Of a stretch of DNA of 48,103 bases, positions 37,421 through 46,513 are shown one piece after another (the first letter of the stretch is position 1; each line of letters begins with the position of its first letter). The notes under the pieces were generated by a model. That model worked only from the letters and a program-made list of their open reading frames with translations. It searched no databases and was not told the origin of the DNA. The translations under genes were made by a program, and so were the position numbers. This stretch comes from an uncultured Chloracidobacterium sp. Its GTDB lineage: Bacteria; Acidobacteriota; Blastocatellia; Pyrinomonadales; Pyrinomonadaceae. Location: NCBI GenBank assembly GCA_937941715.1, contig CALDGX010000017.1, forward strand, positions 1 to 48,103, written 5' to 3'.

Positions 37421-40243
37421 CTATTTATTGAGCAGTACGGGATCGCCAAAGCCGAGCTCCCTGAGCCTCGGTAATTGCGTTTTTGCGTCGCCGACGACGA
37501 GCCAGATCATCTTATTTGCGTCGAGGTACTTTGCCGACAGATCCTTGATCTGCTGAACGGTCATATTCTTTACGATCAGTTCGCGGTCCTTGACGTACGT
37601 CGGTTTCCAGCCGTACTTGCCGACATTTTCGAGCATATTGAGTTTGGCTCCGGCGGTCTCAAACGCCCGTGCGTTGCTCTTGACCAGAAAGCCCTTGGTC
37701 GTCTCGAGGTCATTCTCGTTATAGTTCCTGCCGTAATCAAGCAGGATATTCTTGACCAACTGGGCCGATTCGAGAGTGACGTTCGTCCGGACGCCGCTGG
37801 CGATCGTAAACGCCCCGACGCTCTTGGTCCCGGCAAAATTCGAGCTTATTCCGTAGGTGTAGCCCTTTCCTTCGCGAAGCTGCTGTGTAAGCTGCGAGGC
37901 AAAACCGCCGCCGCCGAGAATGTAATTCATCACGGTCGCCGGGTAAAAATCTTTATCCGTGGCGGCAAGCGCCGGATATCCGAATCTGAGAACCGATTGT
38001 TTGGCATCCGGAACGTCGTAAAAATAGACCTGTGACCTCGCCGGCGGGCCGGGCGTCGCATAGGACGGGACGGTCACTTTTTTCGCCTTCCAGGATCTGG
38101 CGAGACCGTCGAGCGATTTGACGACAGACGCCTTATTCAAGGCTCCGACGACGTTCATCCGAGCGATCGACGGCGAAAGATTCTTAGCGTAAAACGCCTT
38201 CAGATCATCGAGAGTGATCGCATTTACCGACTCACTCGTACCGAGCGGGCTGCGCGAACGGATATTGTCCTTGCCGTAGATCAGCATCTGAAAGTTGTTT
38301 TGGGCGATCGCATTCGGGTTGGCCTGCTGCTGGCGGATCTGGCTCAATACCGCCTGCTTAGCAAGTCCAAATTCCTTTGCGTCCCAACGCGGTTCCAGAA
38401 GTATCTCCTGAACCAGTTCGAGGGTCTTGGAGTAATTTTTTGCGAGCGTGTTGACCGAGATCCGCACGTCTTCGGTGCCTGCACTCACGTTGATGGCGGC
38501 ACCGAGCTGCTGGATCGCTTCTTCGAGTTCCTCAGGGGTCCGGCGGGCGGTGCCCTGTGTCATCATGCGAGCCATGAGATTGGCGACGCCGACCTTTTGG
38601 ATGTCGTCCATCAATAGGCCGCCGTCGATCGCGATCTCAAACTGGACAAGAGGCACCTCGTTATTCTCGATCCCGAATACCCGCATTCCGTTCGACAATT
38701 TGTCGGTCCAGACCGTCGGCACCTTAACCTCAGGTGCGGGCCCGTACGGCGGCTCGACGGTGCGGTCAAACGACGAAGGCGTTCGCTGATATGTCGCGGC
38801 CGCATTCGGATCGACGGCACTTTCAGCTCCCTGAACGATCTTTTCCTCGACGACCTCCGCTTTCTTTGAGCCGTCAAGAGCTAACGCCGGTTTGCCTTTC
38901 GGCACAAAGCTGGTGGCGACAAAATTCTTGCCTTTGACGTATTTTTGATAAACACGCATCACGTCGGCAGGCGTCACGGCGAGGATATTTTTGATGTCCT
39001 GCTCGGCAAAACCCGGATCGCCGGCAAAAATGTTGTATTGCGTCAACTGCACGCCCTTACCCAGAACGCTGGAAAGCGAATTGTAAAACTGGGTCTCCTG
39101 GCCGGCCTTGATGCGGCTCAGGTCCTTTTCGGAAATACCCTCGCGCTCAAATCGCGCAAAAGCTTCACCGACGGCGGAAGCGACCTCATCGAGGTCCTTG
39201 TCCGGATAAGCCCGGATCGAAAGCTCAAGGTTGCCGGCGAGTTCGGACGTCGAATTAAAAATGCCGACGTTCGGCGCGAGTTTCCGCTCCTCGACGATCA
39301 CCTTGTAGAAAGGCGCCCGCTTGCCTCGCGAAAGATACGACGAGAGGACGTCGAGCGCGTACGAATCGGGGTTGTAATCCTCGACCGTCGGCCACGCCAT
39401 TGTCAGTTCGGGCACGTTCGCAAAGTTGTCCTCGTGATAGAGCTTGACGGTCTCTTTGACCACGCCCGGACGCTTTTGCAGCGGCGGGATGTCCTCGCCG
39501 CGTTTGATCTCGCTGAAATATTTTTCGACCCATTTTTTCGCCTGAGCGGTGTCAAAATCGCCCGCCACGGTGAGCGTCACGTTGTTCGGCACATACCACC
39601 GGCGAAAAAACTCCTTGACGTCCTCGAGTTTGGCGTTGTCGAGGTCCTCAAGCGAGCCGATGACCTGCCAGTTATACGGGTGATCGGCGGGAAACAGTGC
39701 CTTGTCGATCACATACGAAGTGTGTCCGTAAGGATTGTTATCGACACCCTGCCGCTTCTCATTCTTGACGACCTGCTTTTCTTTCGCCAGGACAGGTTCG
39801 GTCACGGTGTTTATGAACCATCCAAGCTTGTCGGCCTCGGCCCAGAGCATCTTTTCAAGGGCGTCCTTTGGCACGGTCTGAAGATAATTCGTGCGGTCGC
39901 GATTTGTCGAACCGTTGGCACCCGACCCGCCGATGCGTGCCGTCAATTTATCAAGCCCGCCTTTGCCGAGGTTCTCGGACTCGAGGAACAAAAGGTGTTC
40001 GAACAAGTGCGCAAAGCCCGTCCTGCCCGCCTTTTCACGTGCCGAACCGACGTGGGCAGTGAGCGAAACGGCCACGACCGGGTCCGAGCGATCGACATGA
40101 AAGATGACCTGGAGGCCGTTGGGAAGCGTGAACTTCTCAAAATCGACCTTGAGCGAAGGGCCGCCGGACGCAGTTTGCGCGGCCGCCGACAGAACTGAAA
40201 CACAAACGATCGAGACAAGAATGACTGCTCTTAATATCTTCAT
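37421..40243 (-). CDS. Full-length M16-family metallopeptidase with two fused halves
   Basis: A 940-residue secreted peptidase. The signal peptide (about 1-23) ends at SAAAQ. The N-terminal half has the zinc motif HLFEHLLF and the downstream LWAEADKL, so it is catalytic. The C-terminal half (about 500-940) is a second M16 pair without the zinc motif but with FASQLTQQLREGKGYTYG, the Arg/Tyr signature. Catalytic and structural halves are therefore in one chain, unlike the two-gene pair at 15122-17937. ATG 40243 begins the signal peptide. GH47 follows after eight bases. Confidence 0.93.
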   Translation of the reverse strand: MKILRAVILVSIVCVSVLSAAAQTASGGPSLKVDFEKFTLPNGLQVIFHVDRSDPVVAVSLTAHVGSAREKAGRTGFAHLFEHLLFLESENLGKGGLDKLTARIGGSGANGSTNRDRTNYLQTVPKDALEKMLWAEADKLGWFINTVTEPVLAKEKQVVKNEKRQGVDNNPYGHTSYVIDKALFPADHPYNWQVIGSLEDLDNAKLEDVKEFFRRWYVPNNVTLTVAGDFDTAQAKKWVEKYFSEIKRGEDIPPLQKRPGVVKETVKLYHEDNFANVPELTMAWPTVEDYNPDSYALDVLSSYLSRGKRAPFYKVIVEERKLAPNVGIFNSTSELAGNLELSIRAYPDKDLDEVASAVGEAFARFEREGISEKDLSRIKAGQETQFYNSLSSVLGKGVQLTQYNIFAGDPGFAEQDIKNILAVTPADVMRVYQKYVKGKNFVATSFVPKGKPALALDGSKKAEVVEEKIVQGAESAVDPNAAATYQRTPSSFDRTVEPPYGPAPEVKVPTVWTDKLSNGMRVFGIENNEVPLVQFEIAIDGGLLMDDIQKVGVANLMARMMTQGTARRTPEELEEAIQQLGAAINVSAGTEDVRISVNTLAKNYSKTLELVQEILLEPRWDAKEFGLAKQAVLSQIRQQQANPNAIAQNNFQMLIYGKDNIRSRSPLGTSESVNAITLDDLKAFYAKNLSPSIARMNVVGALNKASVVKSLDGLARSWKAKKVTVPSYATPGPPARSQVYFYDVPDAKQSVLRFGYPALAATDKDFYPATVMNYILGGGGFASQLTQQLREGKGYTYGISSNFAGTKSVGAFTIASGVRTNVTLESAQLVKNILLDYGRNYNENDLETTKGFLVKSNARAFETAGAKLNMLENVGKYGWKPTYVKDRELIVKNMTVQQIKDLSAKYLDANKMIWLVVGDAKTQLPRLRELGFGDPVLLNK

Positions 40244-40304
40244 ATTTATTGCCCGGGCTACTTTGACGCCCGGATATATACGCACCTGAGATGGCAAGGT
40301 TATC

Positions 40305-40316
40305 GACGGTACCGTC
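40305..40316. repeat. Perfect 12-bp palindrome GACGGTACCGTC
   Basis: It overlaps the stop codon of the 1473-residue gene and lies 62 bases upstream of the M16 start on the minus strand. It could be a protein-binding site for the M16-GH47 promoter. No further evidence. Confidence 0.35.
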
Positions 40317-43300
40317 TAATTATCGATCACGGGCTCTTGCTTGCGCGACTTGCGGCGTTCCGCCTTCCAGACCTTTCTGATCGCCTCGACGTCAAACTTG
40401 TCACGCTTGCCGTCCCGCATATTTTCGATCTCATGCTGGACGCGGGCCGCGATCAGCCGATAAGCCTCGGTATTTGGAACACCTTCGACCATTTTCGCGA
40501 GTTCGTCATATTCGAGGAACTTGCCGACCTTTGCCCCGATCTTGGCACCGATGCTGCTGCCCTTGGGGATGATCGTGCCCTTCGGAAACGCGTCGTACGT
40601 GCCCCAGATGTAGATCGGCAGGATACCGATCTTCTGATTCAGGGCGAGATAGCCGATGATCGGCTTGAACTCGGTGATCTGCCCGGACTCTTGCCGGCCG
40701 CCCTCGGGAAAGATCAGGGCGTTATAACCTTCATTGAGGATCTGCGTCACATGCCGCAGCGATTGCCGCAGGCTGCCCGTACGCTCGATCGGAACAAGCG
40801 TCGTAAAGTTATTCATGTACGCACGCTTGTATTTGGTGTCGAACCAATAATCAGCGGCAGCGACCGCCACCGTTTGTTCGGCGACATCCTTGCCGAGAGC
40901 CTTTTTAACGAGCCCCGTATCGATATGCGAGGTGTGATTGGGCGCGACGATGAAATTGGTATGTTGGGGGACGTTGGCCTCGCCCTCGATCCGCGTATCC
41001 AGAACGCCTTCGTACAGCGTGTCCTGGGCAAAATCGACGATCGCGTTGCCAACCCGGCGGACGATCGACGGGATCACGATCTCCTCCTCGTCCTTTTTCT
41101 CTTCGACACGCGGTTCGTCGGCCAGTTTCTTGGATTTATCGACCCGCTGCACGGCCGTCAGCAGTTCGCGTACCGATTGGACCTCGCTCAGCGTATCGGG
41201 CGACGCGACGCGGCCGCCCGCGTCTTCGACGGCGGCCTGCAGTTCGACGAACATCAGCGAATCAAACCCTAGATCGGCAAGTTTGTCCTCCATTACGACG
41301 TCCGACAACGGGCGGTTCGAGACGCTGGCGACGATCTTTCGTATCCAGAGGGCGTTGTCGTCACCCTTTGCTTCGACGACCGTCTTGGTCTTGGACTTGG
41401 CTCGATCCTCGAGCGTCTGAAGCATTTCGACCACCTCAGGACGCTTTACCTTGCGAGTAGCCGTACGCGGCAGTTCGAACGGCGTGATGTGAAGCACCTT
41501 GACCCGCTTAAAGAACGGCAATCCGGCCGAAACCTCACGGAAATGTTCCTCGACCTTCTTATTCGCCTCAGAACGCGTCAGAGCGATGTCAAACTCATAA
41601 TCCGGCACGACGAGGGCCGCGATCTTTTCGCCGCCGTCGTCGTCCTGCAGCCCGACGACGCTCATTTCCTTGATAAAGCTCGATTTGCTGTACAGGTCCT
41701 CGATCTCGTCCGGGTAGATGTTCTTTCCGTTCGAATCGATAATGACGTCTTTCGAACGCCCGACAATGTAGAGATTGCCGTCCTCGTCGAGCTTGCCCAG
41801 GTCGCCGGTCTTGAGCCAACGGTCCTGCAGGACAGCGTCGGTCGCCTTTTCGTTGTTGTAATAGCCGAGCATGACATTCTGGCCGCGTGCGAGCACCTCG
41901 CCCACGCCGTTCTCATCCGGCGAGTCGATCTTGACCTCGACGCCCGGCAGCGGTTTGCCGACACTGCCGCGAAGCAGTTTATTGCCCGGCCGGGCAACCG
42001 TCAGCACCGGCGACGATTCGGTCAGGCCGTAACCCTCGAGCACCGTAAACCCGAGCCCGTGAAGGTCTTTTTGCACCTTTTCGCTGAGCGCTGAGCCGCC
42101 CGAGATCAGATACCGCATCTTGCCGCCCATTCCCTGATGGATCGGGAAAAAGACGATCGGGCCGAGATTAAATGGCGTATTGTCACGGATCCAGGCGTTA
42201 AACTCGATGACGTTGTCAGCCAGATCGGCGATCCAGTCGCCGCGTTCGCGCAAACGTGTCTTGATGCGGCGATGGAGCATCTCCCACAGTGCGGGGACGC
42301 CGACCATGCCGGTCACATGGCCGTTCTCGATCGTGTGCGAGAGGTCCTCAGCGGTCAGTTCGTTGAGGTACGTGATCTGTGTTCCGTTCGAGAACGGCGT
42401 GAGGAAGCCGGCCGAAAATTCGAACGTATGATGCATCGGGAGCACCGACAGGACACCGTCAGTGATGTCCATATCGAGCACGCTCGAAAGCATCGAGATC
42501 ATATTGACAAAATTTTTGTGCGAGAGCATGACCGCCTTTGGCGTACCGGTCGTGCCGGACGTAAAGATCAGCGACGCGACCGCTCCCGAATGGACCTTCG
42601 GGGGCAGAAGGGCGTTTCGCTTGGCCTCCTCGATCTCGGTCTGTATCTCAAACACCTCGTCAAAGGTCCAGACGGCGACCTCCAGCCCGGCCTCTTTGAG
42701 CTTTTCGGCTATCTCGGGGTTTTCGCCGGCAAGCTTTGGCGACACCACGATCGCTGAGGCTTCGCCGGCCTTGGCAAACGCGATGATCTCGGTGACCGAA
42801 CTTGCCGGATCGATCGGGATGGCGGTCGCACCGGCCTTGAGAATACCGAAATAGGTCATTCCCCACTCCGGCATATTGTTTGAGAATAATATGACCCGAT
42901 CGCCGTTCTTGATGCCGTTGTTGGCCAGATAGCCGGCCGCACGCATCGTCAGTTCGCGAACGTCCTCGTAGGTGTACTGTTCCTTGCGGCCGCCGCGTTC
43001 AATACGCATCGCGACGCGGGTCGGAAATCGCTTGACCGATGTATCAAACAGGTCGAGCAGATCTTTGTAAGTGTAGGAACGCTTTTCGACTGCCTTCAGT
43101 TCCTCTTCGAGCGTCGGCAACACCCACTTTCGCATGCCCGGAAAGTGCACGTTGAGCCAGTAATCGTACCAATCGAGTTTTTCCGGATACCAGGGCAGCA
43201 AGCCCTTTTCTTTCTCGCGGATCATCGAGTGCAGGGCACGGACGTTATCCGATCGGTAGAGATACTCGTTGTCGATCATGAACGGTTTGAACATCGCAAA

Positions 43301-44737
43301 CGCGTCCATCGTTTCCTTCGTCGTCTGCTCAAACGACTCGACCGATTTTCGGAGGTCCGAAACGATATTCCCGATCCGGCCGCCGCCCCAACGCGGACTT
43401 GCCTTATCCAGCAATTTATCGGCCTGCTTTGCAAACTTGTTCAGCATCGGGGCGGAAGTAAGCTGATACGTCCGGTTCGTGACCGATTGCGTCTCGACCA
43501 TGCCGGCGAGTTTGTTGACGAACTTGTTGCCGGTCTCCTTGTCCTGATAATGCTGTCGCTTGTAAAGCCCGACGAGCCCGACGATACGCTTCATATCGTT
43601 CGGGTTCGAATCGCCCGACGACGCCTGAAAAACGAGCGGCGGCTTGTCATCGACCAGCGCATTTGCGGCCGCTGCCAGTATCGCCCCCGAGACCATATCG
43701 ACCGGAATAATGTCGAGGATCAGCTTTTCGTTGACGGGAATGATCGGCTGGCCCCGAAGCGCGATCAGGATAAGCGGAGCGGTCGTCGTAAAGCCTTCGT
43801 TCCAGCCCGGAAACGGATACGCCTGTGACGATTCGACGATCGACGGGCGGACGAGCACCTTGACGATGTCGTCCTGCGAAGCGATGATCTGCTCGGCCAG
43901 CGACTTGGAATAGGTGTAAATATTTGTCCAGCCCCAATACTCGGCGCGCTCTGAGCCGAGCTCGGTCGTACGCTCGCGTATCCACATCTTACGCTCGCGA
44001 AAAATTGCTGATTTGAGTTCGGCCTCGTCGTCCGGATCGCGGCCCTCTTCGATAAATCTCGCACGTGCCTGCTCGCGAAACTTGGCGGCCTGGACGGCGT
44101 CGTCCGCCTCCTGACGTGCCTGTTCGCTCAGGCGGGCACAGTCCTCGACCTCACGATTGACGTCAAACGTGGTTCCGACAAGCTCGTTCTTACGCGGAAA
44201 ATAGCCGACGACCGGTTCATTTTCCCAGATCGGCCCGCTGCGTTTGCCGGCGACAAAACACGTCGAAACGTGCACGACGCGCGGTTTTTTCATCATCCGG
44301 GCCAGTTTGATGATGTTGTTTGAACCGACGACATTCGTCCTCAGGGCGGATTCAAGCGGCGGATTGAACGTCACATTACCGGCACCATTGATGATGATGT
44401 CGGTGTCCCGCATTATCTTCTTTGCGTCTTTTTCGTCGAGGCCGAGATATTCGTTGCCGACATCACCGTTGACGGGCACGACCTTCGCCTTGATGAAATC
44501 CTCGAAACCGTCGCCGTACTTCTCACGCAGCGGATCGAAGGTCGGGCTCGTAACAATGCTGGTCCAAAACCGTATCTTCGACTCGTTTGCATCACGCGCC
44601 CGAACGGTCGCATAGACCTTTCCGATATCAGGAAAATTATGCAGCAGCATCGACAGCGTGACCTTGCCGACAAAACCGGTCCCGCCGATAAAGAAGATCT
44701 TCTTACCCTTAAATATTTCTGTTGGTGATAGTTTCAT
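40316..44737 (-). CDS. Multidomain fatty acyl reductase / AMP-ligase / ACP / acyltransferase
   Basis: A 1473-residue protein with four enzyme parts in order. Residues 1-560 are a fatty acyl reductase: FFIGGTGFVGK at 15 and the catalytic YTYSK near 272, with a FAR C-terminal part. Residues 590-1080 are an acyl-activating enzyme (TSGTTGTPKAVML near 726, GYGLTESSPV near 902, KTGDL near 977). Residues 1120-1210 are an acyl carrier domain with the phosphopantetheine Ser in LGFDSLMFVE. Residues 1250-1430 are a PlsC-type acyltransferase: NHTSHID near 1268 and FPEGGRQ near 1344. It probably makes fatty alcohol or loads acyl chains into a (possibly ether) lipid. Myxococcal ElbD, as I remember it, combines similar activities. 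Confidence 0.9.
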   Translation of the reverse strand: MKLSPTEIFKGKKIFFIGGTGFVGKVTLSMLLHNFPDIGKVYATVRARDANESKIRFWTSIVTSPTFDPLREKYGDGFEDFIKAKVVPVNGDVGNEYLGLDEKDAKKIMRDTDIIINGAGNVTFNPPLESALRTNVVGSNNIIKLARMMKKPRVVHVSTCFVAGKRSGPIWENEPVVGYFPRKNELVGTTFDVNREVEDCARLSEQARQEADDAVQAAKFREQARARFIEEGRDPDDEAELKSAIFRERKMWIRERTTELGSERAEYWGWTNIYTYSKSLAEQIIASQDDIVKVLVRPSIVESSQAYPFPGWNEGFTTTAPLILIALRGQPIIPVNEKLILDIIPVDMVSGAILAAAANALVDDKPPLVFQASSGDSNPNDMKRIVGLVGLYKRQHYQDKETGNKFVNKLAGMVETQSVTNRTYQLTSAPMLNKFAKQADKLLDKASPRWGGGRIGNIVSDLRKSVESFEQTTKETMDAFAMFKPFMIDNEYLYRSDNVRALHSMIREKEKGLLPWYPEKLDWYDYWLNVHFPGMRKWVLPTLEEELKAVEKRSYTYKDLLDLFDTSVKRFPTRVAMRIERGGRKEQYTYEDVRELTMRAAGYLANNGIKNGDRVILFSNNMPEWGMTYFGILKAGATAIPIDPASSVTEIIAFAKAGEASAIVVSPKLAGENPEIAEKLKEAGLEVAVWTFDEVFEIQTEIEEAKRNALLPPKVHSGAVASLIFTSGTTGTPKAVMLSHKNFVNMISMLSSVLDMDITDGVLSVLPMHHTFEFSAGFLTPFSNGTQITYLNELTAEDLSHTIENGHVTGMVGVPALWEMLHRRIKTRLRERGDWIADLADNVIEFNAWIRDNTPFNLGPIVFFPIHQGMGGKMRYLISGGSALSEKVQKDLHGLGFTVLEGYGLTESSPVLTVARPGNKLLRGSVGKPLPGVEVKIDSPDENGVGEVLARGQNVMLGYYNNEKATDAVLQDRWLKTGDLGKLDEDGNLYIVGRSKDVIIDSNGKNIYPDEIEDLYSKSSFIKEMSVVGLQDDDGGEKIAALVVPDYEFDIALTRSEANKKVEEHFREVSAGLPFFKRVKVLHITPFELPRTATRKVKRPEVVEMLQTLEDRAKSKTKTVVEAKGDDNALWIRKIVASVSNRPLSDVVMEDKLADLGFDSLMFVELQAAVEDAGGRVASPDTLSEVQSVRELLTAVQRVDKSKKLADEPRVEEKKDEEEIVIPSIVRRVGNAIVDFAQDTLYEGVLDTRIEGEANVPQHTNFIVAPNHTSHIDTGLVKKALGKDVAEQTVAVAAADYWFDTKYKRAYMNNFTTLVPIERTGSLRQSLRHVTQILNEGYNALIFPEGGRQESGQITEFKPIIGYLALNQKIGILPIYIWGTYDAFPKGTIIPKGSSIGAKIGAKVGKFLEYDELAKMVEGVPNTEAYRLIAARVQHEIENMRDGKRDKFDVEAIRKVWKAERRKSRKQEPVIDN

Positions 44738-44767
44738 TCGTTATTTAGACCCGAGCCATTGAGCAGT

Positions 44768-45988
44768 TCACACTGCCGACGCTTCTTCGGAATGGAAATC
44801 CATCGCGTCCATGTCTTCGTCAGATGCCTCGGGGTGGCCGAGTAATTTTAGCCAGAGAAAACCGATTGTTCCGGCTGTTAGCGATGCCAATAAAATCGCC
44901 ATCTTTGAGGCGTTGATCGTTTCGGCATTTCCGACGAATGCGAGATTTGTGATAAAGATCGACATCGTGAACCCTATGCCGCCGAGCAGTCCCGCCCCGA
45001 AAACGTGACGCCAGTTTAGATCGAGAGGAAGTCGGCAGAGGCCCATTGTGACCGCAACAAAACTCAAAAAAGTGATGCCAAGTGGCTTGCCTATTACAAG
45101 ACCACTGATGATGCCCATATTGTTCGCAGTTGTCATACTATGCGCCCAATCCGCACCAATGACGATACTAGTGTTCGCGAGGGCAAAGATCGGCAGAACA
45201 ACAAAAGCGACGGGCTTGTGTAAAATGTGTTCAAGTTTGTGAGACGGAGACTCTTCATCGTCCTCTTTAGCCGAGAACGGAATCGAAAATGCAAGCAGAA
45301 CTCCGGCAATCGTGGCATGAACGCCCGACTTCAGCATCAAGAACCACATCAAAACGCCCCCGAGCAAATACGGGACGAGCGACATTACTTTGAAGAAGCG
45401 ATTTAAGACAATTAGCAGTGCCCAAACAGACAATGCGCCCGCGAGGTATACGAAAGAAACCTTCGCGGTGTAAAACACGGCGATAATAATAATCGCGCTC
45501 AGATCGTCTATGACGGCGAAGGCTACAACAAAAACTTTGAGTGACGCCGGAACGCGATTCCCCAATAGAGCTAGCACGCCCAGGGCGAAAGCGATGTCGG
45601 TCGCCATTGGAATACCGATACCGGCTTGCGTCGGAGTCCCGGCGTTGAAGAAAAAGTGAATCAATGCCGGAAAAGAAAGACCGCCGATTGCCGCAAAGAT
45701 CGGGAGCAAAGCGTTCCTAAAGTTCGAAAGTTCGCCATTGTATAGTTCACGTTCGAGTTCGAGCCCGATAAGCAAGAAGAAGATCGCCATCATCGCGTCA
45801 TTTACCCAATGTTCTACGCTCAAACCGCCATAGTAGCTTTGCCAGAAACCAAGGTAGCCCGCTCCAACCATCGAATTGGCAAGTATCAGCGAAATAACCG
45901 TGCAAAAGATAAGCAAAATACCGCTCGATTTACCGGAGTTGAAAAATGCCTTGAATGATTTGGAAAGTTTTCGCTGAACAATACTCAT
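44768..45988 (-). CDS. nhaA: Na+/H+ antiporter NhaA
   Basis: A 406-residue inner-membrane sodium/proton antiporter. Family marks are FFLLIGLELERELYNGEL, PMATDIAFALGVLALLG and the paired aspartates in AFAVIDDLSAII that bind sodium and protons. About 11-12 membrane segments are visible. It keeps pH and sodium balance. Its codons are clearly more AT-rich than those of its neighbours, which suggests horizontal acquisition. It is preceded by a small membrane protein gene six bases away. Confidence 0.95.
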   Translation of the reverse strand: MSIVQRKLSKSFKAFFNSGKSSGILLIFCTVISLILANSMVGAGYLGFWQSYYGGLSVEHWVNDAMMAIFFLLIGLELERELYNGELSNFRNALLPIFAAIGGLSFPALIHFFFNAGTPTQAGIGIPMATDIAFALGVLALLGNRVPASLKVFVVAFAVIDDLSAIIIIAVFYTAKVSFVYLAGALSVWALLIVLNRFFKVMSLVPYLLGGVLMWFLMLKSGVHATIAGVLLAFSIPFSAKEDDEESPSHKLEHILHKPVAFVVLPIFALANTSIVIGADWAHSMTTANNMGIISGLVIGKPLGITFLSFVAVTMGLCRLPLDLNWRHVFGAGLLGGIGFTMSIFITNLAFVGNAETINASKMAILLASLTAGTIGFLWLKLLGHPEASDEDMDAMDFHSEEASAV

Positions 45989-45994
45989 AAAGAA

Positions 45995-46417
45995 TCAGTC
46001 GGTCGAAATTAACGACGCATCATGGCCGCAAAAAAGGCAAAACAGTATGAAAACACCTGCGATATACGAGCCAAAGCCCAACAGCAGCATTCGCTTTGTC
46101 GCCATCGGAACCGACCATTCGGCAAAGCGTCGATGCAGTTTCCACGGCACAAAGAGCAGGACAACGGTCGTTACGATCAATATCCAACCAACCACGCTAA
46201 AGACAGCCTGCAACGCCATCTTGGGAGCATAAAGAACAAACGCCGCTCCGATCAACAGGCGTAATCCCATCTCCACGAAATGAAGCAACCGAGTACTCGC
46301 AAAACCTGCTAGAAAACGCCGCGTAAGATTCGGCCTCGCAAACGCGAGCGAGGCCAAGCCAAGCAGATACACTCCGCTGAGAAATACGACTATCGATGCA
46401 AATGTACTCCCTCTCAT
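45995..46417 (-). CDS. Small four-helix membrane protein of unknown function
   Basis: A 140-residue protein with four hydrophobic segments (FASIVVFLSGVYLLGLASLAF, FVEMGLRLLIGAAFVLYA, VFSVVGWILIVTTVVLLFV and LLLGFGSYIAGVFILFCLF). I recognise no family. The start is uncertain: ATG 46417 matches the first membrane segment, while ATG 46492 would add 25 charged residues. It shares the lower GC of nhaA and ends six bases before it, so the pair probably arrived together. Confidence 0.65.
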   Translation of the reverse strand: MRGSTFASIVVFLSGVYLLGLASLAFARPNLTRRFLAGFASTRLLHFVEMGLRLLIGAAFVLYAPKMALQAVFSVVGWILIVTTVVLLFVPWKLHRRFAEWSVPMATKRMLLLGFGSYIAGVFILFCLFCGHDASLISTD

Positions 46418-46513
46418 ACAATTTGCTTTACTACTCGCTTCATTCTCATTCTCGCTGACTTGGACCACTCTCCTCCTCGCATGGATCGGCAATAATGTCG
46501 CTTGGCCGGCTAA

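Noticed and set aside
38945..40198. Open frame of 417 codons on the plus strand opposite the M16 peptidase
   Set aside because: It lies fully antisense to a clear M16 gene, has no recognisable motif, and is rich in Arg, Asp and Val as expected of a GC-rich shadow frame.
40337..41272. Open frame of 311 codons antisense to the PlsC/ACP part of the megaprotein
   Set aside because: Shadow of conserved acyltransferase and carrier motifs; no start signal or motif of its own.
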